Notes: a model not told the origin generated them from the letters alone. DNA of 64,000 bases from Bacteroidales bacterium UBA4331 (GCA_002394395.1 DGTR01000006.1:13290-77289); one strand, 5' to 3'; positions 1-8,968 are shown, counted from the stretch's first letter. A program made the numbers and translations.

Positions 1-1
1 G

Positions 2-1144
2 AAAGACGCCTTTTACGGTTGTAATAGTATTGATTCCATCCATTGGAATGTGCGCAGATATCCGGATCCCTTATTCTATACCGACGCACCGTTTTATTAT
101 CTTCGCAACAACATAAGCGCCTTTACTTTTGGCGATTCGGTAAGGTATATCCCTTCGTATCTTTGTCATAGCATGAGCCGTTTACGTTCACTGCGTATCC
201 CCCAAAACGTGTCCTCCATCGGACGTTTCGCGTTCCGGTATGTAAACCAGTTGGACAGCATCTCCGTGGATGAGGATAATGTGCATTACGATAGCCGCAA
301 CGACTGCAATGCGCTGATAGAGACCGGCACAGATGTGTTGTTATTGGGGTGCTACAAGACCGAGATCCCCGAAGATATCACCGGAGTAGGCGAGTGCGCT
401 TTCCATAATGTTCGGAGACTTTATTCCGTAGCGCTGCCGGAAGATGTGACGTTTGTCGGAACGGAAGCATTCAACGGTTGCCGAGACCTTAAACAACTGG
501 CGCTGCCGGACGCGATAGAGCGGATTGATGATTATGCATTCCAAAACTGCGATAGTCTGCGCATGCTGAACTTGCCTGAAAAATTGGAAACTGTCGGCTT
601 CCGTTCCTTTGCGCATTGTTCTGGGCTCGAGGCCATCAACTGCAGCGCGGCTACACCTCCGACGATTGACGAGACTTCTTTCTCGGACACAAACTGTCCG
701 TTTTATGTTCCCTGCAGCTACATCTCCTCTTATCGAAATGCGCCTGTTTGGAGCAGTTTTGGAAATCGTCTGGCTGGAGAAGCAATCTATAGTTTACAGG
801 TTAGCCCGAATGAGTTTGCTTATGGAGTGGCAACTATTTTACAACGCCCCGATTGTGAGCACACGGCTATCATTGAGGCGGTTCCTTCACGTGGATATAG
901 GTTTGTGGCTTGGACAGACGAGGAGGGTAAAGTGTTCTCTCAGGAAGCACATTTTGAGTTCCCGTTGGAGAAAGATATGAGTTTGATAGCCGTCTTTGAG
1001 CGTATTAATCAAGACATAGAGACCTTGCAGGAAGAGGATTCCGAAATATGGTTCGATATCATGGGACATAGAGTGGAAAATCCGTCGCATGGCGTCTATA
1101 TCGTTGTGACCGGATCTCAAACCTATAAAGTAGTAATCCCATAA
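2..1144 (+). CDS. BspA-type leucine-rich-repeat surface protein (5' end outside window)
   Basis: The frame is open from base 2, so the gene starts upstream and only its last 381 codons are seen. Residues about 1-230 carry BspA/LRR_5-type repeats (variants of 'IGxxAFxxCxxLxxLxLPxxVxxIGxxAF'), a family of surface adhesins and host-interaction proteins in Bacteroidales and other gut microbes. About residues 255-330 resemble a divergent InlB B-repeat ('GYRFVAWTDEEG' then 'SLIAVFE'). The extreme C-terminus (FDIMGHRVENPSHGVYIVV, then a short basic beta-strand tail) looks like a T9SS type A sorting domain, so the protein is probably exported and surface-anchored. It is followed after 17 bp by another T9SS cargo gene, suggesting an operon. 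The family call is firm; ligand and function are unknown. Confidence 0.85.
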   Translation, partial: KDAFYGCNSIDSIHWNVRRYPDPLFYTDAPFYYLRNNISAFTFGDSVRYIPSYLCHSMSRLRSLRIPQNVSSIGRFAFRYVNQLDSISVDEDNVHYDSRNDCNALIETGTDVLLLGCYKTEIPEDITGVGECAFHNVRRLYSVALPEDVTFVGTEAFNGCRDLKQLALPDAIERIDDYAFQNCDSLRMLNLPEKLETVGFRSFAHCSGLEAINCSAATPPTIDETSFSDTNCPFYVPCSYISSYRNAPVWSSFGNRLAGEAIYSLQVSPNEFAYGVATILQRPDCEHTAIIEAVPSRGYRFVAWTDEEGKVFSQEAHFEFPLEKDMSLIAVFERINQDIETLQEEDSEIWFDIMGHRVENPSHGVYIVVTGSQTYKVVIP

Positions 1145-1161
1145 ATAAAAAAGGAATGACT

Positions 1162-4100
1162 ATGAGAAACAAAATCATATATACTGCCCTTTTGTGTTGG
1201 TTCATATTCCCGGCATGGGCGATTCAGCATATACCTGTTGAATTAAATTTTTCCAACCCTGCAGAACGTGCTAATTGGCAGTTCTCCTATTCCTCCGATA
1301 CGCTATCCACTCAATGGGTCATAGGGCGCAATCCCGATTATTCATACGGAGACGACTATATGATGTATCTGTCCAATGATGGAGGAACAACACGTGCTTA
1401 TGACCCCTCCCGCAGTAACAATTACTCGGATGCTTATTGGTGCGAAGCTTCCTATCAGTTAGATACTCTTCCTGTCGGAACATATACCCTTTCTTTTGCG
1501 ATGAGAGGATTAAGTCCCTCGGGATCTGGCTCTGTGTATATTTCAGTGAATGGGGGAAGTTCTTATGCTAACTCATCCGATCAGGGTAAATGGTGGAGAT
1601 GGGGATCTTATACTATCACTTCAGACGGAACATCTCCCTTCACTGTCCGCGTTCGTTTTTATAATCGCTCTATCAATCTTCCTACGCAGCCCAATTTTGG
1701 CTATGCGATAGATGCAATTCAGATTTATCCAGCGGATGAATCTCCTTCCTGTGCGATGAGACCGAGGTCTTTTTCCTATTCGCGTTCTGGAAATGATATC
1801 CTTCTCTCATGGGAGGGTAATGCATCCGAGTACCAATTGGAGTATTTTATGAACGATACTACGCTAAACACGCGCTATTATGTAGATAATATCCCAACTC
1901 TTTCCTACACTTTCCATTCAGAATTACTCACTGAAGGTGCATATACTTTCCGGATACGCGCCATCTGTGGCACTGATACCAGCGGATGGGCTTCGCTTAA
2001 CTACCAACTCGTCTATGATATATCCAAACACTGCATGGATTATCTGAATTTCAATAATCCCGATGTGCAGCCTCAATATGGAAGCACCTCGAATCCTCAT
2101 TCTTCTAACGGGATGATAGATCAGGGATTCTTGTCCGAGAAAAGCCGTCATACGGAACATCATTATCCGCGCGATTATGATCCGAGAACAGGATACAAAC
2201 TGCGTACTTTCCCTGAAGGACAACCTGCTGCTATTCGTTTAGGCAACTGGCTAACAGGAGCCCAAGCGGAAGATATTGTATATACCATGAAAGTAACAAA
2301 GGAAATGTCAATCCTGAAGTTGGGCTATGCCTTGGTAATGCAGTTGCCAGGGCATAAACCTGCAGAGCAACCGCGTTTTACGCTGGAGTTCCTGGACTCG
2401 GTAGGCGTTCTCATTGACTCGTGTGGATATGTGGACTTTACCGCCTCCGCAGATTTGGACGGATGGCATACCGAGCATACCGAAGGAGAAGCGGATGTCA
2501 TTTGGAAAGATTGGTCTATGGTGGGTTTGAGTATGCATGAGTATATGGGAAGGACAATTCAAGTACGTATTACCACAAAGGACTGTAGCGAAGGTGCCCA
2601 TTTCGGATATGCTTATTTTACTATGAGTTGTTCGGACGGTAACATCGAGGGAGTCCATTGCGGAGTTAAACCTGATCATTTTACCGTTGAAGAAGGGTTT
2701 AACTATCGTTGGTATAAAAAATATGACCCGTCCAAGACAATACTAGGTACGGAGCGCACCTTTAACCTATCTAACCCGATGGATACTGCTACCTACTGCG
2801 TGGATATGGTGAATTTAATGAAACCAGAGTGCTATTATACCTTGGAAGCCTCTTCGTTGGCGTTTATACCGCATTCAGCCGGCGGAGTGAAATATATACC
2901 TTCAGATTGCAAGAACTATATCCAGTTGGTCGATTCATCGTCTATTCAAGGCGTTTATTGGAAACCCGATGGATCCAAGGTGATTGTAAAGAATAATCCC
3001 GGAACAGAAGAATTTTATTGGGATCTTGGTCCCTATGGCACCTATACGGATCACGCTCCTGTCTTACGTATCCCGGACCCGGGAGACACCCTTCATATTA
3101 CCCTGCGAACCTTTATGGAAAAACATCTATGCGGAGATTCGCTCACTTTCGACTATGTCGTACCTGCTGTAGGAACCGCACGCACGATTGATACCTATTA
3201 TTTCTGTAGCGGCGGCTCAATTACGCATGATGGTAAGACATATACCGAAGAGATTGATTTTGCTGATACTCTTGTTGGTGCTAATGGGTGTGATTCCATC
3301 AGTATTGTTGCCTTGCGATACTTCCAGATGGACACTATACAGGTTTATGATACCTTATGCAATGGTGCTACGATGGAATGGTACGGACAGATTCTCACGG
3401 AAGGGGGAGACTATTTCTCTCCAATTAAGAGCATGGTATATGACTGCGATAGTGTCTATAACCTGCTACATCTCCATCAGCAGCCTAGGCTCAATATGTC
3501 TTTGCAGTATATCCAGCAGTCTGTATGCGAGAGTGGCGGTGCAATAACGGTTCCTTTTACTGTCGAGGTGGGAGACGTCGCTGCATACGACCTTATATTT
3601 TCTGATGTGGCAAAACAATATGGTTACACCGACCGATTCTTGCAACCTGTCGAGACAAGCGCAAGCACCATCTCGATTCCGTTGACCGATTCCTTACGAC
3701 CGGGCTTGTTTGATGCCTCCGTTGTTTTTCACAATCTGTTTTGCGATAGCTTGACTTTCCCGATTACTTTTGCGGTGTTCTACGACCCAGATTCGCTCAT
3801 CACCCAGCGTTGGAACGACTTCTTGTCCGTACGTAAGACGGCTTTTGACTACTATGGCGGCTTCACTGACTATCAGTGGTATAAGAACGACCAGCCTATT
3901 GCCGGACAGACGAACAGCCAACTATATCTGCCCGATGAAGGATTGGAGATGGGGAGCTTCTATACGCTAGAGATGACGCGTACTGCTGATGGCATGAGGA
4001 TTAGGACCTGTCCTTATTATCCGCACGAGGAACCCAATACGGTGACTATGACAGTTAACCCAACGCTCATAAGTTCTCAAAATCCTGCCCCATTGCGAAT

Positions 4101-4278
4101 CTATTCCTCTCATAAGGCTAAAGCATCGCTCTTTGATCAAGCCGGCAATCATGTTACTACTTGGCATCTGCAGATTGGAGAAAATATAATGCGTATGCCT
4201 TCAACTCACGGATTATACCTCCTCTATATAATGACGGATTCCGGTGAGCGGAAACTGCAAAAAATTCTTGTTCAATAA
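1162..4278 (+). CDS. T9SS cargo protein, adhesin-like, paralogue of the 46.3 kb and 49.5 kb genes
   Basis: A 1038-aa secreted protein. I chose ATG 1162 because AGGA at 1152-1155 is 6 bp upstream; ATG 1156 is the in-frame alternative. A signal peptide (MRNKIIYTALLCWFIFPAWA) is followed by a jelly-roll-like domain (about 22-190), a fibronectin-III-like domain (about 195-285), then a conserved core of about 200 aa (nt 2035-2660) shared with two proteins downstream. Diagnostic pieces are SRHT, PRTGYKL, IRLGNW, PRFTLEFLD and GYAYFT. A 'GCDSI' repeat (about 675-725) and an Ig-like 'YQWYKNDQPI' segment precede the C-terminal sorting domain ending ERKLQKILVQ. Known: such tails direct T9SS export in Bacteroidota. 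Inferred: surface adhesin or matrix protein. It sits 19 bp before an OmpA-family gene in the same operon. Confidence 0.85.
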   Translation: MRNKIIYTALLCWFIFPAWAIQHIPVELNFSNPAERANWQFSYSSDTLSTQWVIGRNPDYSYGDDYMMYLSNDGGTTRAYDPSRSNNYSDAYWCEASYQLDTLPVGTYTLSFAMRGLSPSGSGSVYISVNGGSSYANSSDQGKWWRWGSYTITSDGTSPFTVRVRFYNRSINLPTQPNFGYAIDAIQIYPADESPSCAMRPRSFSYSRSGNDILLSWEGNASEYQLEYFMNDTTLNTRYYVDNIPTLSYTFHSELLTEGAYTFRIRAICGTDTSGWASLNYQLVYDISKHCMDYLNFNNPDVQPQYGSTSNPHSSNGMIDQGFLSEKSRHTEHHYPRDYDPRTGYKLRTFPEGQPAAIRLGNWLTGAQAEDIVYTMKVTKEMSILKLGYALVMQLPGHKPAEQPRFTLEFLDSVGVLIDSCGYVDFTASADLDGWHTEHTEGEADVIWKDWSMVGLSMHEYMGRTIQVRITTKDCSEGAHFGYAYFTMSCSDGNIEGVHCGVKPDHFTVEEGFNYRWYKKYDPSKTILGTERTFNLSNPMDTATYCVDMVNLMKPECYYTLEASSLAFIPHSAGGVKYIPSDCKNYIQLVDSSSIQGVYWKPDGSKVIVKNNPGTEEFYWDLGPYGTYTDHAPVLRIPDPGDTLHITLRTFMEKHLCGDSLTFDYVVPAVGTARTIDTYYFCSGGSITHDGKTYTEEIDFADTLVGANGCDSISIVALRYFQMDTIQVYDTLCNGATMEWYGQILTEGGDYFSPIKSMVYDCDSVYNLLHLHQQPRLNMSLQYIQQSVCESGGAITVPFTVEVGDVAAYDLIFSDVAKQYGYTDRFLQPVETSASTISIPLTDSLRPGLFDASVVFHNLFCDSLTFPITFAVFYDPDSLITQRWNDFLSVRKTAFDYYGGFTDYQWYKNDQPIAGQTNSQLYLPDEGLEMGSFYTLEMTRTADGMRIRTCPYYPHEEPNTVTMTVNPTLISSQNPAPLRIYSSHKAKASLFDQAGNHVTTWHLQIGENIMRMPSTHGLYLLYIMTDSGERKLQKILVQ

Positions 4279-4297
4279 AAGGAAAGGAGACGAAGCA

Positions 4298-6172
4298 ATG
4301 AAAAAAAGTATTGTAATGCTGATAACAGTGCTCCTCCCTGTTCTTGTTATGGCGCAGAAAGAGAAACCCAATAGTAATTTCGGTATCAGTGTAGAGGGAG
4401 GGTTCAGTAATCTCTTCCTCCGAACTAAGCAAGCCTTTGATGCTGGCAGTGTGAATCCCTTCATAGGTGGTGGATTCGGCGGAGCTTTGTTTTATGAAAT
4501 GGAGTATCACCATTTCCTTTTCAGAACTGGTTTAGGGGTGGATTTCACTATCAATAACAATACATGGTTAACCCCTGATTATACGGCCTCTATAGCCGAA
4601 TATCCCGGTATGGTTTATCATTATACGTTCCCACAATATATGGAGAAAACAAATTATGGAGTCGGATATATACCTGTAATGGTCGGCGGTAATTTTGATA
4701 AGGTGTTTTTCTTAGCCGGTGTAAAATTAGGCCTGTTTTCTTTTGCAAGTAGTACACAGCCGACTACAAGTGCCAAAATCTGGGCGCTTGACGAGGATGT
4801 AGTAGACCCCATGGAAGGACTTTATACTCATCAGTTGCAAGATTATACTTTCACAGGAGAGAGGACTAAGATGAGTTTTTCTCCGCTGAATGTCATGGGC
4901 TCTATTGAGGTGGGACTCAATTTGGATAGCAAGATATGGAAAGCATCCAAAGATTCTCAACAGACGAACGACAAAAAGCAAAAGACGAAAGGACGAAATG
5001 CTAAGAGAAAACCCGTTGATAAGGCCGCCTATTACCGTAAACTGCATCAGAAACGATCATTCAAAGATGGCCTCCATTATCGCCTTTCTATTTTTGCAGA
5101 TTATGGTGTGAATAACATCATGCCATCCAATAGGCCTAAGGAAGATTTACTTGCCTTCAATGGAGTCTCTGATATTACACCCCATAGCATCTATAACTTG
5201 CCGCAACACACTGACGCGGTTCTAAATAATTTCATGATTGGAGTGAAATTTGCTATCTTATATGAAATGCCGCCTAAAGCTCCCCAAAAAGGTGAGATGG
5301 CGAATCCGTTTATAGTAACCTTTGTCCGTGATGAGAAAACAGACAAGCCTTTAGCCGGTACGACAGTGACAACGCAGGCTGTTCCGCAGAAAGGAAAGAA
5401 AGCAAAGAAACCGGTGGTCAAAACTACTGACTCTAAATATGGACGCGTAGCTAAGGCGTATCCGCCCGGTGATTATGTCATTTCTGCCTCCCGCTCCGGC
5501 TATTTCCCCCAAGAGCCGTTTATTTATACCCATCAGGATCAATATGATACGATACATCTGGCTCTCTATCCCCAACAGACACTGCAATCCCAATTGGTGG
5601 ACGCTAAAACAGGACGCGCTATAGCGGCACAGGTAACGATTTATGATGAAGATGGGAAAATTATTTCTCAGACGCATGTGGATAGCGCTAAAAATACATT
5701 CACTGTCCCCATTGACGACCGCAAGCATTATTCTCTCTGCGCTTCTGCCAATGGATACAGAGATACATGCATGAATGTGAGTGGCGCATATCCGGTGCAA
5801 ACAGTGCAACTCGAACCTATTCAAGTAAAGCAATTTGTGCTCAAGAATATGTTCTTTGCAACCGACAAAACAAAAATTTTACCCTCCTCTGAACCTGCCT
5901 TGCAGGAGTTATTTAACCTCCTCAAAGATAATCCTACCATCCGAATACGCATTGTCGGGCATACTGATGATGTAGGCAAAGAGGAGTATAATCAACGACT
6001 CTCTGAAGGACGGTCTGCTAGCGTGAAACAAGAGATGGTAAGTCGGGGGATAGCCCAGGAACGAATAGAGACAACCGGACACGGAGAAACAGATCCGATT
6101 GTCCCTAATGACTCGGATGAACACCGGCAAATGAATCGACGCGTCGAGATTGTGATATTATCTAACAATTAA
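4298..6172 (+). CDS. OmpA-family outer-membrane protein with beta-barrel and carboxypeptidase-regulatory-like domains
   Basis: A 624-aa protein. ATG 4298 is chosen for the purine-rich AAAGGAAAGGAGA just upstream and the signal peptide that follows (MKKSIVMLITVLLPVLVMAQ). In-frame ATG 4244 overlaps the previous gene and is rejected. Domains: an N-terminal outer-membrane beta-barrel-like region (about 30-330, interrupted by a lysine-rich loop near residue 230), two carboxypeptidase-regulatory-like beta-sandwiches (about 335-415 and 420-500), and an OmpA/MotB peptidoglycan-binding domain at the C-terminus (NMFFATDKTKILP, IVGHTDDVGKEEYN, LSEGRSASV, NRRVEI). It should sit in the outer membrane and bind peptidoglycan. 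The same architecture recurs at 43987-46206, again beside T9SS cargo genes, which suggests a partner or anchoring role (inference). Confidence 0.87.
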   Translation: MKKSIVMLITVLLPVLVMAQKEKPNSNFGISVEGGFSNLFLRTKQAFDAGSVNPFIGGGFGGALFYEMEYHHFLFRTGLGVDFTINNNTWLTPDYTASIAEYPGMVYHYTFPQYMEKTNYGVGYIPVMVGGNFDKVFFLAGVKLGLFSFASSTQPTTSAKIWALDEDVVDPMEGLYTHQLQDYTFTGERTKMSFSPLNVMGSIEVGLNLDSKIWKASKDSQQTNDKKQKTKGRNAKRKPVDKAAYYRKLHQKRSFKDGLHYRLSIFADYGVNNIMPSNRPKEDLLAFNGVSDITPHSIYNLPQHTDAVLNNFMIGVKFAILYEMPPKAPQKGEMANPFIVTFVRDEKTDKPLAGTTVTTQAVPQKGKKAKKPVVKTTDSKYGRVAKAYPPGDYVISASRSGYFPQEPFIYTHQDQYDTIHLALYPQQTLQSQLVDAKTGRAIAAQVTIYDEDGKIISQTHVDSAKNTFTVPIDDRKHYSLCASANGYRDTCMNVSGAYPVQTVQLEPIQVKQFVLKNMFFATDKTKILPSSEPALQELFNLLKDNPTIRIRIVGHTDDVGKEEYNQRLSEGRSASVKQEMVSRGIAQERIETTGHGETDPIVPNDSDEHRQMNRRVEIVILSNN

Positions 6173-6235
6173 AATATCCAAAAACACCCTAAAAATGCAA
6201 AAAATGCAGAAAAAAGTAAAAAAGTTGCAAAAAAA

Positions 6236-6268
6236 TTTGGACAAAAGGTGTTTTTGACCTTATATTTG
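6236..6268 (+). promoter_or_regulatory. Bacteroidetes-type promoter for the DUF3987 gene
   Basis: TTTG at 6236-6239 and TATATTTG at 6261-6268, 21 bp apart. A small perfect hairpin (GGATTTT-G-AAAATCC, 6273-6287) lies in the predicted 5' leader. Confidence 0.65.
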
Positions 6269-6330
6269 TACCGGATTTTGAAAATCCACCTAAATTATCA
6301 TTTATTAACATCAAAAACCAAACCTTAATT

Positions 6331-7626
6331 ATGGAGACAAAAATCTCTTCTTTTTCGTGTGAGGATCAGTTGAACCTCCGTATCGTCGAGCACCTCGACC
6401 AAACCCAACTCCCGGCATCCTTACAACAGATGCTCTCGCTCGCTACAACGCCCGAAGAACAGGACATCCTGCTTCTCTCCGCGCTCACAGCCGCGTCCGC
6501 GTGCGTTCCTAATCTCTTCTTCCGTTACGGCCCGACAGGAAAGAAGTACTTCGCCAACCTCCAGTGTTTCATCCTTGCAGCTGCGGCATCCGGCAAAGGC
6601 ATCGCCAACCAAGCTCTGGAGATGGTTCGCGTCATTGATGAGCAATACCCCATGCTCATTGCCGGCGACAGCACACTTCCTGCTTGGTACAATGCCCTTG
6701 AAAAGCAAGGCGGCTGCGGCTATATGCACGAGTCCGAAGGATCGGTTATTACCGATATCTGGCGAACAGCCGCAGCGAACTACAACACCGCTCTTCGCAA
6801 AGCAGCCGAGCACGAACCCATCTCTCGCAACCGCTGTAATGGCGCTTCAGAGATCCCCTGCCCGAAACTCTCAATGCTCCTTACCGGCACCTTTAACCAG
6901 TATCGCGCACTCGTGCCATCTGTCGAGAATGGCTATTTCTCGCGCCTCCTGACACTTGTCATCCGCGGCAGCCATCCCTTCTGCAAGAGCTATGTCTGCT
7001 CCACCGGCGAGCAATCGGCTGTGCCGCGAATGGTTGGACGGCAACTGCTCAAGGTATATGAGCACCTTGCTTTTGGACCCGAACGCGAGTGGAGTCTGAC
7101 GGACGACCAGAAAGAACGACTTGGTACCCATCTCGAGACCGAATATGAGACACTCATTGCGCTTCTTGGCGATAATTTCCATTCCGCCGTCATCCGTATG
7201 GCGGTCCAAATAGAGCGGATCGCGATGATCCTTACAGCTCTCAGGGGTATGTCCTTTTCCTCCGAATTGGATTCGGAATCCTCCTCTTCGTTCGGTTCCA
7301 GGGACTTTAGTTCCGAGCGTTTCCTCTGCTCAGACGCTGACTACGAAATAGCGGAACTCATCGGTAACAAACTCCTCCTCCATATGGCTGCAGCATATCG
7401 TCTCATCGATGGTGATTCCCAATCCCTTGTTCCCGATATTAAACCCCTCGATCCCCGCCGACTTATCTTCGACCAACTCAAGTCGGAGTACAAACTCCAG
7501 GAACTGATCTCAGAGGCAAAAACGCAAGGTATATCTCGAGCAACAGTCATCCGGTGGAATGATGCCTGGCAAGAACAAGGCCAAGTGAGGAAAATCGAGT
7601 ATGGTCATTACCGAAAAGTGATTTAA
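6331..7626 (+). CDS. DUF3987 domain protein (primase/helicase-associated P-loop-like family)
   Basis: A 431-aa protein matching the DUF3987 family common in Bacteroidales, often found near mobile or phage-derived genes. Visible features: a Walker A-like AAAASGKG at residues 83-90, the conserved stretch STLPAWYNALEKQGG, then LLTGTFNQYRALVPS and GYFSRLL. The C-terminal ~45 residues (LISEAKTQGISRATVIRWNDAW) look like a winged-helix DNA-binding segment. Residues about 308-331 are a serine-rich stretch (SSELDSESSSSFG, DFSSER) encoded by a repeat element that also occurs in the downstream intergenic region, so this looks like a repeat that entered the coding frame. It has its own promoter and is not clearly in an operon with its neighbours. 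Biochemical role unknown; involvement in nucleic-acid metabolism is inferred from family context. Confidence 0.75.
   Translation: METKISSFSCEDQLNLRIVEHLDQTQLPASLQQMLSLATTPEEQDILLLSALTAASACVPNLFFRYGPTGKKYFANLQCFILAAAASGKGIANQALEMVRVIDEQYPMLIAGDSTLPAWYNALEKQGGCGYMHESEGSVITDIWRTAAANYNTALRKAAEHEPISRNRCNGASEIPCPKLSMLLTGTFNQYRALVPSVENGYFSRLLTLVIRGSHPFCKSYVCSTGEQSAVPRMVGRQLLKVYEHLAFGPEREWSLTDDQKERLGTHLETEYETLIALLGDNFHSAVIRMAVQIERIAMILTALRGMSFSSELDSESSSSFGSRDFSSERFLCSDADYEIAELIGNKLLLHMAAAYRLIDGDSQSLVPDIKPLDPRRLIFDQLKSEYKLQELISEAKTQGISRATVIRWNDAWQEQGQVRKIEYGHYRKVI
7284..7317 (+). repeat. Repeat copy inside the DUF3987 coding sequence
   Basis: 34 bp, 31/34 identical to 7745-7778; the shared core GGGACTTTAGTTCCGAG is identical in both. 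It can fold GGGAC-UUUA-GUUCC. Just upstream, 7261-7277 is a further inverted repeat (TCCGAAT-tgg-ATTCGGA). Together they encode the serine-rich insert. Confidence 0.8.
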
Positions 7627-7630
7627 TACA

Positions 7631-7714
7631 TGAGACTCTGAGACTCTTTGAGACACTTTTGCGAGTGTAACATGTTGATTCTTAGCATTATACGCGAAGA
7701 GTCTCAGAGTCTCA
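7631..7714. repeat. 18-bp perfect inverted repeat
   Basis: TGAGACTCTGAGACTCTT at 7631-7648 is the exact reverse complement of 7697-7714, with a 48-bp spacer. It begins 5 bp after the DUF3987 stop codon. No T-tract follows the second arm, so it is not a typical intrinsic terminator. Confidence 0.9.
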
Positions 7715-7741
7715 CAATCTCACGATCTCACAATCTCATGA
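7710..7741. repeat. Four tandem 8-bp units
   Basis: TCTCACAA, TCTCACGA, TCTCACAA, TCTCATGA in succession, overlapping the right arm of the 18-bp inverted repeat. Confidence 0.85.
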
Positions 7742-7744
7742 TTT

Positions 7745-7778
7745 CTCTTCGTTTGGTTCTCGGGACTTTAGTTCCGAG
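7745..7778 (+). repeat. Second (intergenic) copy of the DUF3987-internal repeat
   Basis: 34 bp with three mismatches to 7284-7317, sharing GGGACTTTAGTTCCGAG exactly. Confidence 0.85.
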
Positions 7779-7906
7779 TAAAAGTACATAGGTCTAACGT
7801 AAGACGAAAATAAGACTTAAGTAAGACTTTTTACGGTCCAATCCTAGACCATTGAGCCAACACAAAGCCAACGAAACCCCAATGTAACCCTAAAAAACTA
7901 TTCAAT

Positions 7907-8332
7907 ATGGCACAAGCTTTATATGTAAACGGAGTCGATATAGTACGAGGTGCGCTCGACTCGGAAAAAGAAGGTCAGGCTGCCCGCGCACGGTGGATCA
8001 GCCGATGGCGTCCGCAAGGAGAAAAAAGCTACAGTGAAGACGGCCGCAAATTGCATGAAGTTTATCGCATGAATTTCCACGAAGGACCATGGTCCAAAAG
8101 TGCGACGAAGAACCGCGAAGTCATCAAAGCGGCGCAACATGCGGCGCATACCATTGAGCGTATCTGCGGCCATCCGGAGGAGTATGATCCGGAATTAGTT
8201 GTGGAGGCGGAAGAGTGGGTAGCACGCTATGCCGCTTATCGCGCTACCATCCCCGATGGCTGCAACCGGTACTACCACTTCTACACCTTCGTCTATGTCT
8301 CCATCTACCGCGCAATGCGGCAGATGGAGTAA
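7907..8332 (+). CDS. Hypothetical protein, 141 aa
   Basis: Starts MAQALYVNGVDIVRG and ends YVSIYRAMRQME. I do not recognise a family. It is soluble-looking, with no signal peptide or membrane segment, rich in charged and aromatic residues (WISRWRPQG, HEGPWSKSATKNREV), and probably mostly helical after residue 60. The ATG follows an A-rich stretch (CTAAAAAACTATTCAAT), typical of Bacteroidota starts. A strong hairpin terminator lies 54 bp after the stop. Codon use resembles the surrounding genes and the reading frame is clean, so it is probably real. Its link to the DUF3987 gene is only adjacency. Confidence 0.65.
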   Translation: MAQALYVNGVDIVRGALDSEKEGQAARARWISRWRPQGEKSYSEDGRKLHEVYRMNFHEGPWSKSATKNREVIKAAQHAAHTIERICGHPEEYDPELVVEAEEWVARYAAYRATIPDGCNRYYHFYTFVYVSIYRAMRQME

Positions 8333-8385
8333 GCGGCGTAGTGGTTATAGCAACCTGTAACGTGTAAGAAGTTTATAAGTGTAAG

Positions 8386-8411
8386 GAAAATCGCCACAAC
8401 GGGCGATTTTC
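8386..8411 (+). terminator. Intrinsic terminator-like hairpin
   Basis: GAAAATCGCC (8386-8395) pairs perfectly with GGCGATTTTC (8402-8411) around a 6-nt loop; a T-rich stretch follows. It closes the 7907-8332 gene and precedes the dtd promoter. Confidence 0.75.
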
Positions 8412-8421
8412 TGTGTTTATA

Positions 8422-8453
8422 TTTGCATATCTCAAAAAAAAGCAGTACCTTTG
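8422..8453 (+). promoter_or_regulatory. Promoter for dtd
   Basis: TTTG at 8422-8425, 20 bp spacer, TACCTTTG at 8446-8453. The spacer starts CATATCTCAAA, part of an extended motif seen at many promoters here. Confidence 0.8.
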
Positions 8454-8472
8454 CACGCAAAACAAGATAATT

Positions 8473-8922
8473 ATGCGAGTGGTAGTACAACGATGCAGCT
8501 GGGCGGAAGTGCGCATAGATGGCGCAACGGTCGGGAAGATCGAGAAGGGCTTTATGCTGCTGGTCGGCGTGACAGATACGGACACGCAGGCGGAAGCTGA
8601 TGTGTTAGCGAAGAAGATCGCGCAGCTGCGTGTGTTCGAGGACGAGCAAGGGAAGATGAACCTCGCCATCCGCGATATAGGCGGAGCTATCCTCAGCATA
8701 TCGCAGTTCACGCTCTATGCCGATTGCCGCAAAGGTAACCGCCCGTCTTTTATCAATGCCGCACGCCCGGAGAAGGCTTCGCCGCTGTATGACTATTTCA
8801 ATGACCGCCTCCGAACCGAGTACGGCCTCCAAGTCGAAACCGGCCGCTTCGGCGCCGACATGAAGGTGGACTTCATCAACGATGGCCCCGTCACCATCCT
8901 TCTCGATACCGACGAACTTTAG
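8473..8922 (+). CDS. dtd: D-aminoacyl-tRNA deacylase
   Basis: A 149-aa cytoplasmic enzyme that removes D-amino acids (classically D-Tyr) wrongly attached to tRNA. ATG 8473 gives the canonical start MRVVVQRC; the upstream in-frame extension would run through the promoter. Family motifs are clear: SQFTLYAD in the middle and NDGPVTI near the end (the NxGPxT cross-subunit Gly-cisPro motif), and the length matches the family. The 3' end, from about 8851, is duplicated at 10391-10467 beyond an ATPase gene, so the last ~24 codons were probably replaced or restored when that gene inserted. This copy ends LLDTDEL; the fragment ends LLDTEELK. The enzyme looks intact and has its own promoter and terminator. 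Confidence 0.95.
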   Translation: MRVVVQRCSWAEVRIDGATVGKIEKGFMLLVGVTDTDTQAEADVLAKKIAQLRVFEDEQGKMNLAIRDIGGAILSISQFTLYADCRKGNRPSFINAARPEKASPLYDYFNDRLRTEYGLQVETGRFGADMKVDFINDGPVTILLDTDEL

Positions 8923-8942
8923 TACCCTATAATATTATTTTA

Positions 8943-8968
8943 GCCAGCCTTCGGGTTGGCGTTTTTTT
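8943..8968 (+). terminator. Intrinsic terminator of dtd
   Basis: GCCAGCC-ttcg-GGTTGGC hairpin followed by G and eight T residues. Confidence 0.9.

Larger units (their letters stand above)
7627..7906. other. Repeat-rich intergenic region downstream of DUF3987
   Basis: 280 bp without a credible gene. It holds an 18-bp perfect inverted repeat, four tandem 8-bp units, the second copy of the coding-sequence repeat, and further on several 'TAAGAC' words (7799-7831). I see no convincing Bacteroidetes promoter for the gene at 7907, although it may start here. Confidence 0.7.

Noticed and set aside
7631..7714. Intrinsic terminator for the DUF3987 gene
   Set aside because: The arms are 48 bp apart and no T-tract follows, so ordinary termination is unlikely.
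6331..8332. Prophage
   Set aside because: DUF3987 proteins can be phage-linked, but no structural, lysis or integrase genes are adjacent.
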